Source: Panagrolaimus kolymaensis
Taxonomy: Eukaryota; Nematoda; Chromadorea; Rhabditida; Panagrolaimidae
NCBI GenBank assembly: GCA_028622995.1
Contig: JAJQJQ010000122.1
Coordinates: 1-64,000, forward strand
DNA length: 64,000 nucleotides
Direction: 5' to 3'
Below, piece by piece: positions 48,061 through 57,427 of this stretch. Numbering within the stretch: the first letter of the stretch is position 1; each line of letters starts with the position of its first letter. A model generated the notes under the pieces. That model worked only from the letters and a program-made list of their open reading frames with translations. It ran no database searches and had not been told where the DNA came from. Position numbers and translations under genes: made by a program.

Positions 48061-48874
48061 TTGATAAACAAAAAGCTTACAGTTGTCCCAACTCCGACAC
48101 TAAAACTTTATCTTTTTGGACTTTCATTAATGGGAATAACTTCAATTGTTTATTGTATTTATTTAATCATTTTTTGGAAACCTCATGATGCTATTTATAT
48201 TTCAAAGATTTTATATTTTATTGGAATGCCATCCATTTCGTTATCAGCTACACAACCAGTGTTGGAATTTTTTCTTTGCATTGAAAGATGTCTTTCAGCT
48301 GCATTTCCATTAAAATACAAAAATTTTGTTCAGAATAAACTTGCACTGATTGTTATGGTTTCGCATTTATGTTTTATGGGATTTTTCCTATTTGTCAGTG
48401 GCATTGCATCTTCATATCCATTGCAAAATGAAACAAATTGCCTTGCATGGGGTTGTTTATTTACACCTGAAACTCAAGCATTCATGGAAAATACCGTACT
48501 TTTGCTAATTTTAATCGATATTATTCCAGCCATAGCTTTGCTAATTTTAGTAAAACACAAATTCAAAAGTCAATGTAAACTTAACACTGCTCTGAATAAA
48601 ATGGTTTTTATCCTTATTTCAATGAAAATTTTATTAGGATTATTTCCAACTTGTTTAGCTTATATTATTGGAAATGTAAGCTTTTTTCAATTTGAAAGTT
48701 TATTTTTATATCATTTTTTAGATAACCGGAATTCCAATGGTATTTTTTATTGGACCTTATAGTCTTACAACTGGAACCCTTTCTTATACAATCAGCGCAT
48801 ATTTATGTTTTAAAGCTTTCAAACAACACGAAAGAAAAGATTCTTTAAACGTAACACCTCAATTTGTAAAATGA
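48061..48874 (+). CDS. Nematode chemoreceptor-type GPCR, N-terminus unresolved or missing
   Basis: Two exons, about 48061-48675 and 48722-48874, with a 46-base intron (GTAAGC...TTTTTAG). The frame is open from 48019 but has no ATG until 48130; the upstream codons offer only TTG. Six hydrophobic helices are visible: YLFGLSLMGITSIVYCIYLI; a TM3-like segment ending in EFFLCIERCLSAAFPLKY, where ER takes the DRY position; LALIVMVSHLCFMGFFLF; VLLLILIDIIPAIALLILV; MVFILISMKILLGLFP; and VFFIGPYSLTTGTLSY. The spacing suggests that helix 1 is missing. A CAATTAG just before the open frame could be the acceptor of an upstream exon, but no coding exon is seen in the 280 bases before the divergent phosphatase gene. 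It may be 5'-truncated. The chemoreceptor subfamily is not assigned. Confidence 0.7.
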
Positions 48875-49586
48875 AGAATTTTATTTATTGACGAAATAAA
48901 TTCATATGTTTATGACCCAAAGTTAAGACAATACGTAATTTAAAAAATAATAAAATTTGCTTTCCGCTTTTCTAAATCAAAAAGAACTTGATTTTATTTT
49001 TGTTTGTAGCATTTAGTTCAAGGTTTCTTTATTCCTTTACCACAAAGATCAATACTAAATTTTTTGTGTCTCATTTCAAACCCGAACAAATACACAAATT
49101 AGTAGTTAGGTTTTGACCTATTCTTGAAACAGCTCAATTTTTCTGATCAAATGACAAATAGAAATTAATTGAAAAAGAATGTAATGACGTTAGTAAAAAA
49201 GAGTAAAAGGAAATCTTTTTTTTTTGTCAAATTACAACTTCGCTTTTAAAGCTTACCAAAATTAATAAGCATTGAAATTGATTCAGATTCCATTTAAAGA
49301 TACCTATATTTATAAGCAAAACCAAAAAAAAATTCAAAAGTAATTTTTTTTTATTGGGTTCAACCTGCTTTTAAAAAAAGGAGACAACCAATTCATCTAG
49401 AACTAAGAAAAAGTAGCACACAAAGAAAAATGTTTGTTAGAAGAAATAAATAAATGAACGTGGGGCTTGTAGCGGTGGTTGACTGACAACACTCCAATGA
49501 TATTCCATGTGATGTTAAAAGGTATAAAAGGAAAAGTGAGTTTTTTGGAAAATGATCAAAAAAGGGTTCCAGTTTTAAAAAAATAA
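48875..49586. other. Intergenic region before the small peptide gene
   Basis: About 710 AT-rich bases. No ORF of interest. The right end carries the promoter of the small secreted peptide gene. Confidence 0.5.
49523..49530 (+). promoter_or_regulatory. TATA box of the small peptide gene
   Basis: TATAAAAG about 60 bases before the ATG at 49587. This is a strong match at a fitting distance for a short 5' UTR. Confidence 0.65.
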
Positions 49587-49869
49587 ATGAAACTTTTGTT
49601 GGTGATTATTGCTTCCTTTGTTTTATTAATTACTTTAGTCAATGGTTTCACTTTAAGGTTTGATAACTTTTTGTAATTTTTTCGTGTTTTATATTTGACA
49701 AAGTTTTAGAAAGTTTGAAAATTATGGTCTCGCTAATGTTGATACTTTAAATTTTCCTTATGATGAATTGAATGAATCTTTAAATCATCGTTCAAAACGC
49801 GGTTTTTTTCCAAAAGTATTCAGATTTTGGTCATGGAGATGGGGCCGACGAAGTCGAAGCCGAGGTTAA
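49587..49869 (+). CDS. Small secreted precursor with Trp/Arg-rich C-terminal peptide
   Basis: A 76-residue ORF in two exons, 49587-49657 and 49710-49869, joined in frame across a 52-base intron (GTTTGA...GTTTTAG). Residues 1-20 are a textbook signal peptide (MKLLLVIIASFVLLITLVNG). An acidic or neutral spacer follows, up to a dibasic SKR site at residues 52-54. The last 22 residues, GFFPKVFRFWSWRWGRRS plus RSRG, have three Trp, three Phe in the first eight residues, about eight basic residues and no acidic ones. Signal peptide, acidic pro-region, KR cleavage site and a cationic aromatic peptide are the layout of an antimicrobial peptide or neuropeptide precursor. I do not recognise a family. 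A TATA box precedes it and an AATAAA follows near 49937. Confidence 0.75.
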
Positions 49870-49990
49870 AAACATATTATTACTGCACCTATTAAACATT
49901 TTGTAGATTTCAAAAAAATTATTTTAAATTTAATTTAATAAACAAAAACTTTAATTAATTCTTTACTCAGCATTTGCCTTTGATATTTAT

Positions 49991-50250
49991 TTACTTTGGA
50001 CATGTCTAAAAAAGAAACAAAATGTGAATATTCGATTTTTGCTAAAAAAAAAATACTTACAGGACGAACCATACAAAAGCAACTATTCGATAGGCAAATA
50101 GGACAAATGGTGATTCGCTCATCATCACACATACACTTTAAGGTTTTTCCACAATTATTTGATGCCTATTCCATAGCAGTTAGGCAAATGCTTTAACATA
50201 TGGCATAACATTTTGCTTTACTCAAACCAAGCATGAAAAATGAAATACTA
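49991..50250 (-). pseudogene. Decayed Cys-rich small protein gene, copy 2
   Basis: Minus strand. Exons 50061-50250 (after a TTTTTTTAG acceptor) and 49991-50005, with a GTAAGT...TTTTTTAG intron of 55 bases. The frame reads KAKCYAIC, stop, SICLTAME, stop, ASNNCGKTLKCMC, DDERITICPICLSNSCFC, MVRP, TCPK, stop. Two in-frame stops, TAA and TAG, interrupt a Cys-rich pattern that otherwise keeps its spacing with copy 1. There is no ATG with a signal peptide at the front. It is best read as a pseudogene of a small secreted or zinc-binding Cys-rich protein; an unseen exon structure that avoids the stops cannot be excluded. Confidence 0.55.
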
Positions 50251-50583
50251 AAAAAAGATAAACAATAGTTTTGAGGAAAACATATTTTTTGAAGCAATCA
50301 AAAAAGATAGGATGAGGTTCCTGTTTTGTTTTGCATCGCTTTAAACGTTACTTAAAAACAAATGCGTTTATACAATTAGTTTGGAAATAAAATGAGGGAT
50401 ATAATTTCTTGTAATCATTTTTTTTTCTCTCTTTTCTGAAAAAAATTAATTTTGATCCTGCGAAGGAGGATTCACTTTTGATTATAGTGGAATTATGAAA
50501 TCTCTTTCTTTGTAACTTGATTAACAAGCTTGTAAAAACAAAATTTCTATTAATTTACTAGGTGAATATAATATTAAACTTAC

Positions 50584-50747
50584 AGATGGCACAAAAGAAA
50601 AATATTTTCACAAATGTGACACACAAAAGTCTTCCACATTTGACAAACACATTTTGCATTATCGCGAAAAAAATTTTAAAGCTTGGTCCATACATCGCTG
50701 CAAATAACTCCTTCTGTTAAATCACAAATTTGTCCAACATTAGCCAT
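50584..50747 (-). pseudogene. Decayed Cys-rich small protein gene, copy 1
   Basis: Minus strand, from ATG 50747 to a GTAAGT donor at 50583. The frame reads MANVGQICDLTEGVICSDVW, TKL, stop, NFFRDNAKCVC, QMWKTFVCHICENIFLLCHL. The cysteines have the same spacing as in copy 2: C-x7-C, then 15 residues to KC-x-C, then x7-C-x2-C. The donor is at the same place too. A single in-frame TAA breaks it. The two copies are about 330 bases apart in tandem, so they are paralogues that have both lost coding ability, or a gene whose real exons I have not resolved. Confidence 0.5.
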
Positions 50748-51212
50748 AATGAAAAGATGCAAATAGATAAAATCAAAAATTTCTTTGAGACCATTAAGCT
50801 GATATATTTTAGTTATGCATAATTTTAAAAAATCTAAAGTTTAAGCCAAAAATAGCTTATTGAAACGCTTTTTAATAACACTTTTTTTATATGCTGTTTT
50901 TTTACAGAAGTATAAAAGTTTATCACTATTTATTGTAGAAGGTGTAAATTGTCAAAAAATGTTTAAAATAGAACATCTTGTTGTTTTATTCAGTTGTAAA
51001 AACAATCTGTTGATTGATTCACATTATTAAAATAAAAAATAAAAAATAAATTTATTGCAAAGGGAAAAAAACTTTTGAAAGCACTTGAAAATACAAAGTA
51101 AAAATAAATTTTCATTAAAGCTAAAGCTAAAAAAAGTTAATTAAACTCGTATTCATTTCAATTTTCAAAATATTCATAATAAGCAAAAATAAATAACACA
51201 TATAAAAAATGG
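50748..51212. other. Intergenic region downstream of tax-2
   Basis: About 460 AT-rich bases between the start of the Cys-rich relic and the stop codon of tax-2, all on the minus strand side. It contains an AATAAA-type stretch in minus orientation near 51025-51060 but no coding signal. Confidence 0.5.
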
Positions 51213-54200
51213 TTAATTTGCATCCCTATGAATTGCGAAATCTCCAAAATCTATAGATTTGGATTTATGAATTTCGCTTAACCGTTTAGGAAATTCTGTA
51301 TCAGATATATCTGATACATCATCAGGTATGGTACTCCATCTCTTAAGATGATAACGTGGATGAGATTTAATATCATTTTTATTGAGCATTATTTGAAGTT
51401 CTTTTGCGACATCTGATTCTTTTGGAAGTAATTGTGCCACAGCTTCCAACATTCTTGGAGTTGGAAGAGCTGTAGAAACTTCACATTTTCTTGCAAGATC
51501 CTCACGTAAATCTTTTCTGCTTTTTGATGCTTTAGTTTTATCTTTTTTTAACATTTGTCTAAAAAAATGAAAATTAAATTCCATGGTGGATTATTAAATG
51601 AATGAATTACTTTGCTTTCTTCTTAAGCAATATTTGGGCTTCTGGATAATCTTTTATGACATCATTTAAATCCTCTTTAGATAAAACGAAAAGGGTTGAA
51701 TATCCTTTTGAACGAATATTTGCAGTTCGACGATTATTTCCACCAATTGCAAGAAGACTAATTTCACCAAAAACACTACCTTCGCCAAGGGTTGCAAACA
51801 CTTTATCTTTGAGATCGCTAACAACCTCCAGAACCCCTTGATTAACTATATACATTTCTTTTCCAACATCACCCTAAAATTATAAAATTTCAGAGTTGGT
51901 TTTAAAAATAAAAGTGGCACAAATTTTAGACTAAATTTTGCCATTCTTTCCTTGAAGAGATGATAAAGCTTTACCTTATTGCAAACCATTTCACCAGGCA
52001 AAAAAATAACAGGACGTAATTTTAAAACCAAATCTCTAAGCAACGATCGATCAGCGTCCTACAAAATAACTAAATTAATTTTCTCCTTTTTTTAAACAAG
52101 AAGCAGCCAACCTGAAATAATTGAACTTTGCTTAAAGTATTATAATGCACGGATAAAGCCAAATCTGTTTGCAACTTTAATGGTAATTTATTAACTAATT
52201 TACTTTCATCTAAAAATAATTATAATATAAGGTTTCTTAGAATTTAATTATTATTTTTAAAATGGTGTGTCTTACCAAGGGTTTTTTGTTGCTCCCATGT
52301 ATATTGAAACCATGCCCTAACTTTTTCTTGGACATGTTCAGGAAGTTCAAGCCTTTTACATTCACCTAAAGCTTTATCCATGGTTGCACGAAATTCTTCC
52401 GCATTTTTATTTGCATTATAAACAATATCTCTAATCTAAAATTAATATATTTTATTTAAAAGACTACAAAATATTAATGACGTACTTGACCAAGAAGTAA
52501 GGCAAATACAAAAACTCCCATCATCCATGAAAATGTCATATAACCTAAATAATTAATTTTAAAAAATAATGAAACGAAATTTTTAATTTAAATTTTTTTA
52601 TTGCTAACCAAATTCAATAACATTTGTTGGGGATGGATTATTTCCTGTTGAAGTTGCTACCGCAGCAGTAAAATAAAAGCAACGAATATATGCATTTCCT
52701 TGATTATTATAAACCCATTTATTTAGATACCATTGGCCTTTATATTGATAAGCTAATTGTCCAAAAGCTTGCCATGCACTTAACATATAATAAACGCATG
52801 AATTACAATGAATGATGTAAATCATATAACAAAATGTTCGAGTTATACGAATTACATATGGATTAGAAAATGATGAATCAAGGAGATCGAAAAATTCCCA
52901 AAATGAATAAATTTTTAATAAACGGAATAATCGAAATGCAGCTATTGGTCCAGCAAAAGCATAACAAATATCAAATGGAATTAATGAAGCTAAATCAAGT
53001 TTAAATTGGCGAGAAACAAGATAATGCTTTCGAGTTTCTTTTCGACTAGTCTGAAATTTAATGAGATTTTGTTTTAAATATTACTATTAAAAAAACTCAC
53101 GATAGTAATACCACCTCGCATAAAAATTAATCGGGGTTTAATAAGAATCATATCAAAAAGATAAATGGAATCACAAAAATAATCGGATAAAAGCCAATAA
53201 ATAAGATTTTCATCTGTTTGATATGGAAATGTTGTACGAATGGGTATTACAAATGCATTATAAAAAAATGCCATAACTACAACTAAAAGCCATAAAAGAT
53301 ATTTTTTACCTAAAAAAAATAGTCAAGCTTTTTACTTTCTATAATTTAATAAAACAAACTAAAGGGATCGATATGATGTGGGAAGCATCCTTTTTTAGCT
53401 TCAGGCAAAGTTTCATCATCAGGATTAAAACCAATGAGAGACATTAAAGATGCTTGTTGATCGGAAGATACAGCCGCGGCAGCTTCCGATTCATCATCTG
53501 ATAATGCATCTTCTTCCATTTGTATTACTTCTTCCATAACTTGCGATGTACGTCTACGAAGGTCACTGGCGAAAAAATGAAGTTTCTCTTGAACTAAACA
53601 TAAAGTGTAAATAACATTATAATAAAATTTTTAAAAAAACCATTTAACTATCTTGCATATTTAGTTGTTGTTTTAGGTTTATATTGCTTAATTTTGATTA
53701 AATAAAAAAATTTACCAATAAATGAAAGCCTCGATTGAATTTCTGATCGAGCCGTTTCATCTCCATCAAATGAACTCGATCGACGACTTGTTGCTTCACT
53801 TGGTCTAAAATTATATTTTGTTATTATAAACGTTTATTTACAGTAGTTTGACGAACACAGTTAAAAATGATGAAATTCCCGTGGGTTCTTCTTCCATCAT
53901 TGATTCATCTGAAGGTTCTTGAATTTCAATGGATGCTGAAGGAGTTATAATTTTAATAGCCTCTGATCTTGAATCTCGAATAATTTTCATTTCTTCTTTT
54001 CTTTCTTCCAATGGAAGATCTTCATCATCATCATTATTACGTTTTTCAGCGCTTGTATCAATATCCAACATAACTTCAAGCTTTTCTCGAGCTGATAATT
54101 GTGGGGATGTATCATTTGCGCCACCACTAGCAGCATCAACCGTGATTTCAGGATTTGTGGGTGGAATAAAAATCGGTGAAAAAGGTGGAGTTGAATTATC

Positions 54201-54737
54201 TTCTTCATTAATGGTTGTAACTCTGGGAGGAGATGTTGAAACAAGAGGTCGTGGAATGGAAAATAGCGAGGATGAAGTTGATTCATTACTTCTTGCAATA
54301 ATGGATTCAACACTTTTTTCAAGATCTTCATCAACAAGATCTCTTTTGGATTTTGCTGTTCGAGGTCGAAAATTTGATGTAACAGGTCTTTGGCGACGTT
54401 TTCGATGGCCCGTTGATGGAGGTTCTTCAAGGGATGAATCTTCACCTTCCTCATCGAATTGTTTATATTTTCTATTGCGATGTTTAATCTTTCGTTTTGA
54501 AGGCTTCTTTGAAGACTCCAATGTTTGGTAATCAAATGTAGCAGCCCTTAAAAGTTTTTGAGGCTTTTGAGCTTCTTTTTCTTGATGAGAAATGGATCTT
54601 TCAATTGGATGAACTTGTGGAAATCTCGAAGTACTGGGTTGGGGCTCTTCATCATTTAATTCCACAACAGTTGATAATCGACTAGCATTGCCGCTGCCAC
54701 CTTCACGCTGAAAATTTGCACGAAAACTAATAAACAT
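51213..54737 (-). CDS. tax-2: Cyclic-nucleotide-gated cation channel, beta-type subunit
   Basis: cGMP-gated channel subunit needed with TAX-4 for chemo- and thermosensory transduction in nematode ciliated neurons. Eleven exons on the minus strand: 53842-54737, 53716-53804, 53360-53593, 53101-53309, 52609-53050, 52486-52544, 52276-52435, 52112-52209, 51975-52058, 51611-51873 and 51213-51558; 959 residues, all in frame. A 330-residue charged, Ser/Pro-rich N-terminus is followed by S1 ([19 protein letters not shown]), S2-S4, S5, and the pore [17 protein letters not shown]. The pore has no glutamate at the selectivity position, as in beta subunits. The C-linker leads to a cyclic-nucleotide-binding domain with [20 protein letters not shown]. 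The start at 54737 is the first ATG; an AG acceptor at about 54711 could mark an alternative 5' exon. Confidence 0.93.
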
Positions 54738-54805
54738 TTCTCTCTTTTTTTAGATAGGAAAATAAGATCCCAGAAGAAGAAAAAAGCCAAGGTAGTCGCT
54801 GTTAG
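54738..54805 (-). promoter_or_regulatory. Short intercistronic gap upstream of tax-2
   Basis: Only 68 bases lie between the stop codon of the 73-residue gene and the first ATG of tax-2 on the same strand. That is within the spacing of nematode operons. It contains a pyrimidine tract (TTTTTTCTTCTTCT on the minus strand) that could serve SL2 addition. Operon status is inferred from spacing only. Confidence 0.4.
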
Positions 54806-55276
54806 TCAAGTCATCTTTTTAATGCTAAACGAAGGGAGTAAAAAATTTTTTTGAATAGCGACGAGCGACGATGAAACATCATCATTAAGAAGAGACAGAA
54901 ATTTTAATGCGTTAAGAAAAGCTTCTTCTTTATCCGGGGAGGGCTGTAAATTTAAACGAAAAAAAGAAAGCGTGTATAAAATAAAATAAAAAGTTGCCAA
55001 ATATGCCCTTGTAAATACATAAAACGGAGAAAGTTCATCGAGTATTAAAAAAACGAAACAAAAACATTTTACGCATGTAATTTAATAAGCACATTTTTAA
55101 CCATGATTTAATTTTGTTGTGTAACCTTAGGGAATTAAAAAAAGTGAGTAAAATTAAAGCTAAGAAAAAAGGCATTTTTTATAAAGACTTACCAGCATGC
55201 GCTCAATGGCTCGACGTCGTTGGAGTTCAAGTTCTAAAAAGGCCCGCTTTCTGTGATTTTGATTATTATTCTCCAT
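54806..55276 (-). CDS. Small helical protein of unknown function, 73 residues
   Basis: Two exons on the minus strand, 55193-55276 and 54806-54943. They join in phase 0 with GTAAGT donor and TTTACAG acceptor across a 249-base intron. The protein starts MENNNQNHRKRAFLELELQR and continues with a basic helix (RRAIERML), then SPDKEEAFLNALKFLSLLND and a hydrophobic end. The first helix faintly resembles the N-terminal helix of SOSS-C (INIP), but the rest does not, so I name no family. It sits 68 bases upstream of tax-2 on the same strand: either an operon partner or an alternative 5' exon set for tax-2. Exon 2 has a phase-0 GTTTCA donor that could splice to the AG at about 54711. Confidence 0.55.
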
Positions 55277-56374
55277 TTTTTTATTTAACAAAATATATTA
55301 ATTTAGATTATAATATTTATTCAAATGGAATCATTTTTTGTTTGAGGAAAATAAAAGAAGGGGAAATAAGATACCACAAAGTATTATTATATTATTTGAT
55401 GCATCTAACGACAGCGTTCTTTCATCCCTTTCTTTTTCTGCTTTTACTCACTTTTTTTTTGTTGCCATCAGTCATTATCTCTTCTCTCTCTTTTTTTTTT
55501 ATCCTGTAGTAGTAGTTTTGACTTCTAAAAGAATTTAATCGTCGTCGAGGCAACGCGTTGTTCCTCCGCCCATTCATTCAATCATTATAATGTAATTCTT
55601 TTTCATTAATATTTTATTTACTTCTTCCAAGCAAAATGATAAAATTGATTATCAAAAAAAAGAAGGATTTCTTATTTCCTTCGTTCTCACATTGGCTGCC
55701 CAAAAATGCAACAAAAATGAGAATTTTTTTGGAGATTAACTTTTTAATAATCCCAAAAAATGTTGTATTGGATGGTGGAGGCTTCTCAAAAGCAAAAAAC
55801 AAGATTAAAAATATTTTCATTTATTTACTTCCGTAAAAATTATAACTTCAAGATTTTGAAATATTTTTTATTATTATTATATTTATTTTTCCACTAATAA
55901 ATAATCAGAAGGTGGAAGTTCTAAATATATCTTCCAAATAAATTATTGAACAACCAAAGTTCATGAATTCAAAGAATGTGTTTTATAAATGGAAGACATT
56001 TCATATTAGTTTAAAAGCATTATTAATTACACTCAAAAAATTTTGGCTTAAAAGTTTACAAAATGAATGATTTTACGAACTTGCTAAATATATAATCAAC
56101 AATATTTCTTTCAAAAGTTCAAAATAATCATATTAGTTATTGCGATAGTCAAGGAGAAAGTATTAATACTAATCTTATTATTTTGGGAGAATAAAAAGAA
56201 ACATCTTAAATAAATTTAATAAAAAAATTTACACAAACATAAAAGATTTTCAATCGTGAAAAAAAATTTGTAGGTAAGCATCTTCTTGGTTGTTACGATA
56301 CATACTCCTGACGCGAATAATTTACCTATTTTTGGATTGATTGTCATAAAAAAACATTTTAAAATAATAATAAT
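55277..56374. other. Intergenic region between the small helical gene and the OB-fold/mdt-20 locus
   Basis: About 1.1 kb of AT-rich sequence between divergent genes. ORFs at 55338-55538 and 55614-55836 are Phe/Ser/Lys-rich and show no family pattern. No repeat or promoter element was recognised. Confidence 0.5.
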
Positions 56375-56701
56375 ATGAAACTCTTTCGTGATACTTGCAA
56401 ATCTCTTATTTTGCGAAATAGCGATTGCTCGTTGATTTGTGCTAAAGTAATTCAATTAAATCCTTTTACCGTCGAAGATTCAACTGGAACAGCAAAATTT
56501 GATATTAAACATAATCATAACCTTTCATTAGGTGATTGTGCTTATTTTTTGCTTGTTTATAATAACGGTCAATTTTGCTGTCAAAGGAATACCATCGTTC
56601 CAGAAGCTATATTACCTGTGGCTCTTTATCAAGTTGAATTATCTCGAGAAAACGGAAGAATAAACAATAATCACAATGTCAGGAGTAGTTTGGTGGGTTA
56701 A
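56375..56701 (+). CDS. Small OB-fold-like protein, overlapping the mdt-20 start
   Basis: Uninterrupted 108-residue ORF from ATG 56375 to TAA 56699-56701. The middle part has the alternating pattern of an OB fold: SLICAKVIQLNPFTVEDSTG, then AKFDIKHNHNLSLGDCAYFL and VYNNGQFCC. It resembles small single-stranded nucleic-acid-binding proteins (SSB/SOSS-B, TEN1 or RMI2 type). This is a fold impression, not a family match. Its last 26 bases overlap the first exon of mdt-20 in a different frame, and both use the same transcript strand. It could be an independent upstream cistron of a bicistronic mRNA, or a gene with an unseen 3' exon. Base composition is less T-run-rich than the chance ORFs nearby. 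Confidence 0.6.
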   Translation: MKLFRDTCKSLILRNSDCSLICAKVIQLNPFTVEDSTGTAKFDIKHNHNLSLGDCAYFLLVYNNGQFCCQRNTIVPEAILPVALYQVELSRENGRINNNHNVRSSLVG

Positions 56702-57427
56702 TTTTTTGGAGTTATAAGATTATTTATTGTTGTTGATTTTACGTTTCAGGGTTTTGGAAATTAAAGAATCTGTTAAAGAAATAAAAGAAAGACTCGCAAC
56801 ATTGGGAGCTACTTCATCTCGTCCTTTTCATGTTGATTACCTTAATTATCGTCCTGCTCCAAATGTTCATGTAATCAATTCTTTGGGAATTCTTCATCAT
56901 TCTAATTTTCCTCTTTCCTCGTTTTTGCTGGGTGAACCTGTAATTCGAGGAGAAACCATTTCACAAGTCAAATGTATTGCTGATCGTGGAATTGATTTGA
57001 TACTTCCAAAATTTAAAGCTGGTATTGTTCCTGATCATGCTGGATATTTTGAATGTAATGGAATGGAATATAAATATCGTGATTTCAAAATACGTGTTGG
57101 TGGTGCATCGCAAGCAAACTCTTCTTCTAAAGTATGGTTGTTTTTATTATCTTTTGCTATATTTTATGACTTATGTTTTAGGGAACGATAATTGAAGTTG
57201 AATTTTGTCCAGCTGCTTACACCACTGATTGCATGGGATTACTGATACAATTTATGAACGAATTATTAAAAGATGGAGAAAAAAGATACCCGAAATATGT
57301 TAAGCAAAGAAGATTTTTATATGCTCCTATTGATACTCTTCAACAATACAAGGATATATTCACTGAAATGCGTCGACGAACAACCTCTACGTCTAATACT
57401 ACCATCACTCCATCTTTTAGAGGTTGA
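56676..57427 (+). CDS. mdt-20: Mediator complex subunit 20
   Basis: Head-module subunit of Mediator, the coactivator bridging transcription factors and RNA polymerase II. Three exons: 56676-56692 (17 bases), 56750-57131 and 57182-57427; 214 residues, against 212 in human MED20. Exon 1 encodes MSGVVW, and the TG/G split codon joins to VLEIKESVKEIKERLATLGA. Family landmarks follow: FHVDYLNY, the LHHSNFPLSSFLL block matching human MHNSEYPLSCFAL, YKYRDFKIRVGGAS, and IIEVEFCPAAYTTDCMGLLI near the C-terminus with YAPIDTLQQYKDIF. The start codon lies inside the upstream OB-fold-like ORF, so translation needs its own transcript start, trans-splicing or leaky scanning. Confidence 0.9.

Noticed and set aside
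49991..50747. Reassigned stop codons or readthrough in the Cys-rich segments
   Set aside because: All other genes in the window use TAA, TAG and TGA as normal stops, and the internal stops differ in place between the two copies. Decay or unresolved exons explain them more simply.
53929..54531. 200-codon plus-strand ORF opposite the first tax-2 exon
   Set aside because: It is the antisense shadow of the Ser/Asp/Glu-rich N-terminal exon of tax-2, has no family pattern and has no splice or promoter support.
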